Origin: JBFGWM01 sp041588495
Lineage (GTDB): Bacteria; Pseudomonadota; Gammaproteobacteria; Pseudomonadales; JBFGWM01
NCBI GenBank assembly: GCA_041588495.1
Contig: JBFGWM010000075.1
Location: 1-11,318 of the forward strand
Length of the DNA stretch: 11,318 nucleotides
Reading direction: 5' to 3'
The notes below the pieces were generated by a model. That model made no database searches and had not been told where the DNA came from. It saw only the letters and a list, made by a program, of their open reading frames with translations. The first letter of the stretch is position 1; each line of letters opens with the position of its first letter. Positions 1 to 5,462 of the stretch are shown one piece after another. The translations under genes were made by a program, and so were the position numbers.

Positions 1-237
1 ATCCGCCGGGAGCCATTTCTGCCCAATCGCGGACCAGGATTACCGCACAGATTGAACACTCGATCACTTAATGTAACATTTAGAAAACAATAAATCCACT
101 AAACTAATAAACGAGATAAACAAAAGGTTAGTAAAAAAAACGGATTGCCCCGGCCGGGGCCTGGTGTCGGCCAGAGCGCCTGGCATTGCCGGTGCGCTAT
201 GATGCCCCTAGACGGGTTGGCTGAGTGAGAATGCCAC
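1..237. other. AT-rich gene-free leader region
   Basis: No convincing coding frame is visible here. Bases 61-141 are strikingly A/T-rich compared with the GC-rich remainder, as in a promoter or upstream regulatory zone. A candidate plus-strand sigma70-like pair is TTGAAC (52-57) and TAACAT (74-79) with a 16-base spacer. A lone -10-like TATGAT lies at 198-203, closer to the downstream gene, but no good -35 stands in front of it. A GC palindrome next to an A-run is annotated separately. Nothing here can be assigned with confidence. Confidence 0.4.
133..160 (-). terminator. candidate intrinsic terminator, minus direction
   Basis: GCCCC (147-151) and GGGGC (156-160) flank GGCC, forming a perfect GC palindrome. 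Read on the minus strand it is followed after six bases by a run of eight T (133-140). The gap between stem and T-run is longer than in a typical terminator, the loop would be tight, and no minus-strand gene ends just before it. The assignment is therefore weak. Confidence 0.3.
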
Positions 238-609
238 TTGAACACCGTGGCCATACTGGGCGCCAGCAGTCATGACTGGCGCTACGCGAACAAGGCGCAG
301 GTGCTGCTCACCGAAAAGGGTTACCGGGTGTTGCCGGTATCCAGGGATGGGCACGAGGTGCTTGGCGTTGCGGGGTTCGCCTCTTTGGGCGCGATCGCGG
401 AGCCGGTGGATACCGTAACCGTCTACGTTCGTCCCGGAATTTTCGATTCGCTGGCTGACGACGTTCTCGATCTTGCACCGAGGCGGGTCATCTTCAACCC
501 GGGCAGCGAGTCACCCGCTTCGATGCAACGGTTGCGCGACGCCGGCATCCGCGTGGTGGAGGCGTGCACACTGGTGCTCCTCAGGACGGGGCAGTTCGAG
601 GTCGCGTGA
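238..609 (+). CDS. CoA-binding (YccU-like) domain protein
   Basis: This is a 123-residue single-domain protein of the CoA-binding family (PF13380/YccU type), a small cytoplasmic Rossmann fold. The N-terminus TVAILGAS (residues 3-10) is the family's glycine-rich nucleotide-binding beta-alpha turn, followed by YANKAQVLLTEKGYRVLPV. Further along, VIFNPGSES (about 84-92) and GIRVVEACTLVLL (about 103-115) match the family's 'NPG' and 'Gi.vi..CT' signatures. The length is near normal (about 120-140). No ATG is in frame. I chose the TTG at 238 because it gives the expected 'M-x-T-V-A-I-L-G' start, and a GTG at 247 is the alternative. A weak GTGAGA lies about 8 bases upstream. The cellular role of this family is poorly defined, so CoA binding is inferred from the family. 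The gene converges on the response regulator gene, with 51 bases between them. Confidence 0.82.
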   Translation: MNTVAILGASSHDWRYANKAQVLLTEKGYRVLPVSRDGHEVLGVAGFASLGAIAEPVDTVTVYVRPGIFDSLADDVLDLAPRRVIFNPGSESPASMQRLRDAGIRVVEACTLVLLRTGQFEVA

Positions 610-660
610 TCTGCCGGGCCACGACGCCTGGACGCCCCACGGTGGTGGCGCGAGGGTCGA

Positions 661-1974
661 TCAGTTTCCTGCGCCCGCTGCCGCCGGTCGGGAAATCGGT
701 TCCAGATCCAGTTCCAGCCAGAAGCGGAAGCCGCCGTTCTCACAGGGTCCCACGCCAATCGGGGCGCCCAGGGATTGCGCCAGGCTTTTCGCCAGTGCGT
801 AGCGCATCATGAGATCGGAATAGGGCGCCAGTTCCGGAGTTGGTTCCACCCAGGCGGACTGCCGCATGTGTTCCAGCACCGTTTCGGGTAGCGTGGAACA
901 GCCGGCCTCGACCACAACCCGCACTCGCTGGCGGTCCGCGCTGGCATCGGTGGCGGTGGCGAGGAACAGGATGACGCGTGCACCGCTGCCCTGGTGCAGC
1001 GCTCCGGAGACCATCTCGCGGCAAACCTTGAAAATCGTCTCCGCATCGCCGATGCAGAGGTTTGGCAGCGCCGGGTCGAATTCCGTTTTCAGCGTAAGAT
1101 CCCGGTAAATCGCGATTTCCTCGCATGCGGCACGAACCCGGTTCAGCACATCGACCGGGGAGAACGGTTCGGGATTCCTGGGCTTGCTCCCGTCGATGCA
1201 CTCCGCATAGTCGAGCATTTCCTCGACGAGGTTCTCGATTTCACGCTCAGAGGCTTTGAGCAGGTTGATGTAGTTTCTTTGTTCGTTATTCAGGGTGCCC
1301 TCGTCCAGCAACTCGGTGTATCCGCCGAGTGCGTTGAGCGGGGTGCGCAGGGCGAGGCTGGCCTGGGCGATGAAGCGTGACTTGGCGTTGCCGAGGTCCC
1401 TGAGGACATCCCGCGCCATGATCGCCTCCTGCCGAGCGAGCCGTGCCTCGAGGAGCGCGTGGTCGCGGGACACCTCTGCCTCGTGGCGGTCATGTTCGCT
1501 TGCGTCGAGCTTGCGCCGGAGAATTTTCTCCTGGTGGGCGAGCACTTCCAGGGCGGCGTGGTTGGTCAGGTGAACCCTGATCCGGGCGAGGAGCTCCTCG
1601 GCGCTGAAGGGCTTGCATACGTAATCGCTCGCTCCCGCACGGAAGCCGGCCTTGACCTGGTCCGCGAACCCGGTGATGAAAATGACGGGAATGGTGTGCC
1701 ATCGCGGGGTGCGGCGAATCTTTTCGCACAACTGCAAGCCGTCCATCCCGGGCATGGACAGGTCGGTAAGGACCAGGTCGGGCAGGGTTGTCGGGAGCCT
1801 GTCCAGCGCTTCCTGACCGGAGTTCGCGCACTCGACCTTGTACCCGCGCGTGCTCAGCAGTTCCGCGATGATTTCCAGGTCCTCCGGGTCGTCATCGACC
1901 ACCAGGATGGTCGCCCCGAAATAGGTTTCCTCGTTTTTGGGTTTTGGTTTGCCCGTTTTCATTTGATCATCCAT
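661..1974 (-). CDS. response regulator fused to degenerate histidine kinase
   Basis: The product has 437 residues from the ATG at 1974. An N-terminal receiver domain (about 21-137) is complete: acidic pair D27/D28 in ILVVDDD, phosphoacceptor D71 in LTDLSMPG, T101 in FITG and K121 in CKPF. A charged, coiled-coil-like linker (about 140-195) leads to a HisKA-like helical pair. Its H-box reads SLALRTPLN where kinases have SHELRTPLN, so Leu207 (codon 1354-1356, CTC) replaces the phosphorylated His. The C-terminal HATPase-like region (about 295-430) has also lost its motifs: the N-box Asn is gone (EMVSGALHQGSG), DTGIGI has become EAGCST, and the GLGL box reads MMRYAL. The protein should therefore receive phosphate but not autophosphorylate. 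There is no membrane segment or DNA-binding domain, so the output may be protein-protein interaction. An in-frame GTG at 2031 is an alternative start. The gene lies 130 bases or more downstream of imuB on the same strand. Confidence 0.85.
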   Translation of the reverse strand: MDDQMKTGKPKPKNEETYFGATILVVDDDPEDLEIIAELLSTRGYKVECANSGQEALDRLPTTLPDLVLTDLSMPGMDGLQLCEKIRRTPRWHTIPVIFITGFADQVKAGFRAGASDYVCKPFSAEELLARIRVHLTNHAALEVLAHQEKILRRKLDASEHDRHEAEVSRDHALLEARLARQEAIMARDVLRDLGNAKSRFIAQASLALRTPLNALGGYTELLDEGTLNNEQRNYINLLKASEREIENLVEEMLDYAECIDGSKPRNPEPFSPVDVLNRVRAACEEIAIYRDLTLKTEFDPALPNLCIGDAETIFKVCREMVSGALHQGSGARVILFLATATDASADRQRVRVVVEAGCSTLPETVLEHMRQSAWVEPTPELAPYSDLMMRYALAKSLAQSLGAPIGVGPCENGGFRFWLELDLEPISRPAAAGAGN

Positions 1975-2106
1975 TGTCGTATCCCGTTGGTTTGATGAAC
2001 CCGGCCTGCTGACCCGGGGTTCAAATTCCACGTGACCGCAATTTCCGTTGTGACCTCCTCAGCATACGGGCGGTAAGTTTATATGACAATAGAACGGTAA
2101 AGTTAT

Positions 2107-2160
2107 AAAAAAGAAAAAATACTCAGCTTTTGACGGGAGTCAGCAGGCGTGGGGGAGCTG
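2107..2160 (-). terminator. candidate terminator after imuB
   Basis: Immediately after the imuB stop, the minus strand can pair CAGCT with AGCTG (2156-2160 with 2124-2128), with an inner TGAC/GTCA stem around TCCC. A T-rich tract interrupted by a single C follows (2107-2119 on the plus strand is A-rich). The T-tract is convincing but the stem is short. If real, it would separate imuB from the response regulator gene. The AT-rich bases that follow (about 2070-2105) could hold that gene's promoter, but I see no consensus -35. Confidence 0.35.
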
Positions 2161-3591
2161 TCAGGCAAAGAGGCCGTGGCAGTACCACCGGCCATCCTGC
2201 AGGTCACGAAATACCCAGAGTCGGGCACCATCCTCCCTTCGTGCGAGGTAGTAGTCCCGCGATGCTGCAACATGGCTCCACCAGCCGGCCTCGATGCGTT
2301 CCGGGCCGTCCAGCAGGCGCACTTTTCCGGAATACCAGAGTTGACGGCTCTTGCGCTCAAGGGGCTCCGGCCGCGCCAGTAACCAGGTGGGGCGCAGGCG
2401 GCCCGTGGCATGGGCCTTGCCCGCACCCGGGCGGCACAGTCGCCAGCCGAACTCGGGACGATGGTCGCTCACCTGGGTGAGTCCCAGCACGCTGCCGGTG
2501 CCGAGCTTTGCCGTGAGGCGGTCGACGAGGTCGTGGCGTTGCGTGCCGCCACGCCGGAACAGGTCGCCCGCACCGGTTGCCAATGCGGACAGGCGTTGCG
2601 CGTCGAGTTGCATGGAGAGCACCGGCGCCGGTAAGCGTGTGCGTTCCAGTTTCAGTTTCGCCAGGGAGAAAAAGGTTTCCATGTCGAGACCGGGCCCGGA
2701 GAGATTGACCCGGATTTCTGTTGCACCCTGCAGGCGGTGAAACAGGCGGAGGGTGAAGGACTCGCACTGCAGTTGCCGTGTGCGCAGCCAGGCAGCCAGT
2801 TCCGTGAGCAGTCGGCGCAGTGGAAACAGCAGCATCTGCTGTCCGGTGAGTTCGGTGACGAATTCCACTTCTCCGGAGAACTGGGGTGGCGCCTCGAAGC
2901 GCGGCAGTTGCGCGGGGCGGTCGCTGACCAGCGCCGTGAGAAATTCGAGGAACTCCGGTCCCCAGCGTTTGCCGAGGCTGGCCATGGGCAGGGCGAGCAC
3001 CTCGCCGATGCTGCGGATGCCGGTACCGTGCAAGCCACGCACCGCTTCCGGATGTCCGGCCAGTTGTTCGATTCCGAGTGCGCAGAGCGCGCCGTGCAGG
3101 GCGCGGCGATCGACGCTCCAGCACTGCCGGCCGGCCCGGGCCAGGTGTTGTGCCGCGAGGGCGGTCTGACCCAGGGAATAGTGCACCGTGTAATGCAGTC
3201 CCTGCAGTTCTGTCGCCAGGCGCTCGCGCAAACCTTCCAGCTGGTCGAACAGTTTCAGGCTGCTGCCGATTTCCAGCACGATGGCATCCGGTTCCCGGAT
3301 CGTGACATGGGAGGAAAACTGGCCGGCCCAGGCGGCGAGCTTGCGCAGGGCGAGTTGTTCTCTTTCCGGGGACTGTTCCCGGACGATCAGGCCTTCCGCC
3401 AGGCAGTCCGCTGTCGCCATGGACATCCCCGGGCGCACGCCCAGTTGCGCCGCGCGCGCATTGCACTGGTGTACATGCATCTTTCCCCGCTGCCGTGCGG
3501 CGATGACCACCGGTTGTCCGAGACTTGCGGCATCGCCATAGACCTCGAGGGACAGTTGCGGGAAGTGAAAGCACAGCCAGAGACTTTTCAT
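2161..3591 (-). CDS. imuB: ImuB, catalytically inactive Y-family polymerase homologue
   Basis: The product has 476 residues from the ATG at 3591, full length for ImuB. ImuB is the hub of the ImuA-ImuB-DnaE2 translesion mutasome: it binds the beta clamp and recruits the error-prone DnaE2. The N-terminus MKSLWLCFHFPQLSLEV aligns with the Y-family 'IIHVDMDCFFAAVE', with Phe8 and Phe10 in place of the metal-binding Asp residues. The later 'SLDE' carboxylates are also absent, so the protein is non-catalytic like other ImuBs. CNARAAQLGVRPGM (43-56) is the finger/palm helix motif. QQMLLF (251-256) fits a beta-clamp-binding consensus. The C-terminal region has the ImuB signatures RPTWLLARPEPL (400-411), GPERIEAGWW and RDYYLARREDGARLWVFRD. 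The frame stays open upstream to 3795, but that stretch lacks similarity. The start is chosen by homology and its ribosome site is weak. Confidence 0.93.
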   Translation of the reverse strand: MKSLWLCFHFPQLSLEVYGDAASLGQPVVIAARQRGKMHVHQCNARAAQLGVRPGMSMATADCLAEGLIVREQSPEREQLALRKLAAWAGQFSSHVTIREPDAIVLEIGSSLKLFDQLEGLRERLATELQGLHYTVHYSLGQTALAAQHLARAGRQCWSVDRRALHGALCALGIEQLAGHPEAVRGLHGTGIRSIGEVLALPMASLGKRWGPEFLEFLTALVSDRPAQLPRFEAPPQFSGEVEFVTELTGQQMLLFPLRRLLTELAAWLRTRQLQCESFTLRLFHRLQGATEIRVNLSGPGLDMETFFSLAKLKLERTRLPAPVLSMQLDAQRLSALATGAGDLFRRGGTQRHDLVDRLTAKLGTGSVLGLTQVSDHRPEFGWRLCRPGAGKAHATGRLRPTWLLARPEPLERKSRQLWYSGKVRLLDGPERIEAGWWSHVAASRDYYLARREDGARLWVFRDLQDGRWYCHGLFA

Positions 3592-3673
3592 GTTCTTTTT
3601 CACGATGTCATCCATTGTGAAAACGCGCGCGCCAGACTCGTGCATCGTCAAGCTGCCGTCGTCGCACCATGGA

Positions 3674-3698
3674 GCCGGACCGGTGCTGGCCGGACCGG
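3674..3698. repeat. tandem 10-base repeat GCCGGACCGG x2
   Basis: GCCGGACCGG occurs at 3674-3683 and again at 3689-3698, a 15-base period with five bases between copies. It lies in the imuA-imuB gap, downstream (minus sense) of the terminator-like hairpin. No function can be assigned. Confidence 0.5.
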
Positions 3699-3706
3699 CA
3701 GGCAGG

Positions 3707-3764
3707 AAAAGAAAAGCCGGTCTCCCGGGGAAGAGTGGGGTGGGGAGGGAGGGGGGAGACCGGC
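3707..3764 (-). terminator. terminator-like hairpin between imuA and imuB
   Basis: A perfect 11-base inverted repeat, GCCGGTCTCCC (3716-3726) and GGGAGACCGGC (3754-3764), encloses a 27-base loop. In the minus-strand (gene-sense) transcript the stem is followed directly by TTTTCTTTT (3707-3715 read in reverse), the layout of an intrinsic terminator. It begins 79 bases after the imuA stop. The long loop lowers confidence. The plus-strand loop is G-rich with five G-runs and is discussed as a finding. It could act as a partial terminator or mRNA-processing boundary that reduces imuB expression. Confidence 0.55.
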
Positions 3765-3843
3765 AAAGCGAATAAGTGGCCCGCGGATGTCGCACACGGG
3801 TTTGGTTGTTGGGGCGTGTCGACCGGTGTTTCGTCCTGCGTTT

Positions 3844-4602
3844 TCATGCCGGCACCGTGTGCCGCGGGCTGATGAATTCAGCCATGAGGCCTGCCGCCCT
3901 GCGGTTCCTGCGCCTGGCAGTCGGCCGCGCCGGCTGGCTGCGTTGTTGCCAGTGGGCATCGGGCTCCAGCGTGACGGGAGCCGCCGGCCAGTCGCCGCGT
4001 CGCTTGATCACCTCGACTTCCAGGCCGTCCCGCGTGGCGGCAAGGCCGATGCGCAGCATGGCGCCGGAAGCCTGTTTGCGCGCCTGCTGCGGACGGAACA
4101 GGACACCGAGCCCGTCGTGATCGGCCGCGGCCACCTGCAGGCGTCGTGAGGCGCCTGCAGGCAGGTCGCCGTCCAGCCAGGCCAGCACGGCGCCGGCAGT
4201 GCCGGATTCCAGCGCCTGGTGGGCGGCCCACAGGGTTTCCTGGGCGCTACGGGTGCGCACCCACAGGATGCGGTCGAGACGGACTCCGGATTGCGCCAGG
4301 GCCGGCGCATAGGGAATACGTGGTGGATTGATCCACACGATCCAGCGCTCGTCCTCGCGACTGAGCCGGGCCAGCGCCGGCGCCAGCAACTGCAGTTCGC
4401 CGATGCCGGCCTGGTCACAGAGCAGTTCGGCCAGCCCGGCACGGGGCCAGCCTCCGCCGGGCAACAGCGCGTCCAGGCGCGGATGCCCGGTGGGGATCAC
4501 GGTTTTTTCATCGTGTCCGTTGCCATGTCCTGCGCCATGCCCGTCGCGTGCCCGCCAGATCGCTGGATGCTGGAGGATGTCTCCCAGTGCCTGTGCCGTC
4601 AT
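3844..4602 (-). CDS. imuA: ImuA, RecA-like translesion synthesis accessory protein
   Basis: The product has 252 residues. ImuA is a RecA-related protein without a working ATPase site that acts with ImuB and DnaE2 in SOS-induced translesion synthesis. Family signatures seen are IPTGHPRLDALLPGGGWPRAGLAELL (about 36-61), AGIGELQLLAPALARLSR at the degenerate Walker A position (no GKT), WIVWINPPRIPYAPALAQSGV, and the C-terminal LRIGLAATRDGLEVEVIKRRGDWP. The tail after about 215 is Arg/Pro/Ala-rich and probably disordered. The start is supported by GGAG nine bases upstream of the ATG. The gene follows lexA by 76 bases on the same strand and probably shares its promoter. It precedes imuB with an unusually long gap. 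Confidence 0.9.
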   Translation of the reverse strand: MTAQALGDILQHPAIWRARDGHGAGHGNGHDEKTVIPTGHPRLDALLPGGGWPRAGLAELLCDQAGIGELQLLAPALARLSREDERWIVWINPPRIPYAPALAQSGVRLDRILWVRTRSAQETLWAAHQALESGTAGAVLAWLDGDLPAGASRRLQVAAADHDGLGVLFRPQQARKQASGAMLRIGLAATRDGLEVEVIKRRGDWPAAPVTLEPDAHWQQRSQPARPTARRRNRRAAGLMAEFISPRHTVPA

Positions 4603-4678
4603 TGTCGGTTTCTCCGTCCCTGTTGTTGCCGTGTTACGTCCGCGTGTTCCGTTTGTTTTTTACCCGGGGTTGCCGGAA

Positions 4679-5275
4679 TCAGTGGTTGTACATTCTCAGG
4701 CTGCAGATCAGCACGCCCTGGATCCGGACCCGTTCCGGCGCATAGACCATCGGTTGCATGGCCGGGTTTTCCGGGCACAGTTCGATATGGCCGTCCGGCA
4801 GGCGCCGGAAGCGTTTCAGGGTGGCCTCGTTGTCGTCGATGAGGGCGACCACGATCTCGCCGTTGCGGGCGGTCTCCTGGTACTGGATCAGCGCGATGTC
4901 GCCGTCGTGCAGGCCGATATCGATCATCGATTCGCCGCTGACCCGCAGCGGGTAGCGCCCCTCGCGGAGGAAGAGTTCCTTGAGGTCCAGTTCCTCGCCC
5001 CCGGCGATGGCCTCGATCGGCTGGCCGGCGGCGATGCGTCCCGCGATGGGCAGGGACAGTTCCGGGTTGGCGGCGCCGGTGAGCCTGAGCCCGCGGCGGG
5101 CCCGCGGCGCGCGCTCCAGGTAACCCTGCTCGATCAGGCTGTTGACGTACTTGTGCACCTGGCTGCGTGCCTTGTGCCCGGCCTCCCGGGCGATTTCCTC
5201 CAGGGTCGGCGCATAGCCGTTTTCCGCGATGTGGCGGCGGATGATGTCGAGGATGCGTTGCTCCGATGGAAGCAT
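4679..5275 (-). CDS. lexA: LexA repressor
   Basis: The product has 198 residues, the usual LexA length, and is the SOS transcriptional repressor that RecA filaments induce to self-cleave. A winged-helix DNA-binding domain (about 1-65) includes APTLEEIAREAGHKARSQVHKYVNSLIEQGYLER. The latent peptidase domain carries the cleavage site Ala83-Gly84 in RIAAGQP, nucleophile Ser116 in VSGESMIDIG and general base Lys154 in NEATLKRF, so autocleavage should work. The recognition-helix region (SQVHKYVNSL) differs from the E. coli sequence, in keeping with the non-E. coli operator upstream. I start at the ATG at 5275 because the frame upstream runs through the operators and lacks family similarity. The Shine-Dalgarno is poor. 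This is the first gene of lexA-imuA-imuB. Whether it is the only LexA in the genome or a LexA2 dedicated to this cassette cannot be told here. Confidence 0.95.
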   Translation of the reverse strand: MLPSEQRILDIIRRHIAENGYAPTLEEIAREAGHKARSQVHKYVNSLIEQGYLERAPRARRGLRLTGAANPELSLPIAGRIAAGQPIEAIAGGEELDLKELFLREGRYPLRVSGESMIDIGLHDGDIALIQYQETARNGEIVVALIDDNEATLKRFRRLPDGHIELCPENPAMQPMVYAPERVRIQGVLICSLRMYNH

Positions 5276-5292
5276 GGCGGGGTGATCCGTAT

Positions 5293-5307
5293 GTTCTGTG
5301 TTTGTTC
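5293..5307 (+). promoter_or_regulatory. LexA box, GTTC-N7-GTTC (lexA-proximal copy)
   Basis: GTTC (5293-5296), seven bases TGTGTTT, then GTTC (5304-5307) is the direct-repeat LexA operator described for alphaproteobacteria. It lies between the predicted lexA -10 element and the start codon, over the expected transcription start (about 5306), where bound repressor would block initiation. It is the mirror partner of the box at 5319-5333. Confidence 0.75.
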
Positions 5308-5312
5308 TACGC

Positions 5313-5342
5313 AGAATAGAACAAAGGTAGAACATGGCGCAA
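5313..5342 (-). promoter_or_regulatory. lexA-imuA-imuB promoter
   Basis: On the minus strand TTGCGC (-35, 5337-5342) and TATTCT (-10, 5313-5318) are separated by 18 bases. That gives four matches to each sigma70 hexamer consensus. The spacer is occupied by one LexA box (5319-5333) and the initiation region by another (5293-5307), which fits autoregulation by LexA. The expected 5' leader is about 30 bases. Confidence 0.6.
5319..5333 (-). promoter_or_regulatory. LexA box, GTTC-N7-GTTC (promoter spacer copy)
   Basis: On the plus strand this reads GAAC-AAAGGTA-GAAC, i.e. GTTC-TACCTTT-GTTC on the gene strand. It fills the spacer between the predicted -35 and -10 elements. Together with the copy at 5293-5307 it forms a 45-base near-palindrome (5291-5335) centred on base 5313, with 19-base arms differing at only three positions. 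Confidence 0.75.
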
Positions 5343-5396
5343 GGGCGGGAGACAAAAAAATTCGCGAACGCCGGCGCGTGGCTGAAGCCGCGGCCG

Positions 5397-5411
5397 GAAC
5401 GGGTGTTGAAC
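5397..5411 (-). promoter_or_regulatory. third GTTC-N7-GTTC site upstream of lexA
   Basis: GAAC (5397-5400), GGGTGTT, GAAC (5408-5411) is a third exact match to the GTTC-N7-GTTC spacing, in gene-strand orientation. It lies about 55 bases upstream of the -35 and abuts the T-tract of the preceding gene's terminator. Its N7 differs from the other two copies, so it could be a weaker auxiliary site or coincidence. Confidence 0.45.
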
Positions 5412-5412
5412 C

Positions 5413-5438
5413 AAAAAAAAGCCCCCCATACGGGGGGC
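5413..5438 (-). terminator. intrinsic terminator of the membrane protein gene
   Basis: On the minus strand, GCCCCCC-GTAT-GGGGGGC (5421-5438) is a perfect seven-pair GC stem with a four-base loop, followed directly by eight T (5413-5420). It begins about 24 bases after the stop codon at 5463 and insulates the lexA promoter from read-through. Confidence 0.92.
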
Positions 5439-5462
5439 AAAGACCACTTGCGAGGAAATCCG

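Larger units (their letters stand above)
3592..3843 (-). other. imuA-imuB intergenic region
   Basis: This 252-base gap is unusually long for an imuA-imuB pair, whose genes commonly abut. It contains a terminator-like hairpin with a G-rich loop (3707-3764), a tandem 10-base repeat (3674-3698) and, just before imuB, a 7-base inverted repeat TTTTCAC/GTGAAAA (3597-3603 with 3617-3623). The imuB frame is open through part of it, but the translation is low-complexity and Pro/Arg-rich. I see no consensus promoter for imuB and no GTTC-N7-GTTC box. Confidence 0.55.

Noticed and set aside
21..26. Lipoprotein signal reading for the TonB receptor N-terminus (Cys at residues 18 and 23)
   Set aside because: Coordinates here are only protein residues near the two Cys positions. 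The residues before each Cys do not form a lipobox, and an Ala-x-Ala type I cleavage site follows, as expected for an outer-membrane barrel.
699..714. Possible LexA box, GTTC-N8-GTTC
   Set aside because: The spacing is eight rather than seven bases, and it lies in the C-terminal coding part of the response regulator. Several similar off-by-one pairs (for example near 5523, 6090, 9073 and 9140) occur in coding DNA.
3592..3795. N-terminal extension of ImuB by 68 residues
   Set aside because: The extension is Pro/Arg/Ser-rich, would run through the terminator-like hairpin, and ImuB homologues begin at the LWLCFHFPQL motif.
2737..4149. Long plus-strand open frame (470 codons) opposite imuB/imuA
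   Set aside because: It is antisense to two well-recognised genes, crosses their intergenic gap, and its translation has no recognisable domain. High GC content makes such antisense frames common.
5276..5440. N-terminal extension of LexA by 55 residues
   Set aside because: It would translate the operators, promoter and terminator loop. LexA proteins begin a few residues before the winged-helix domain.
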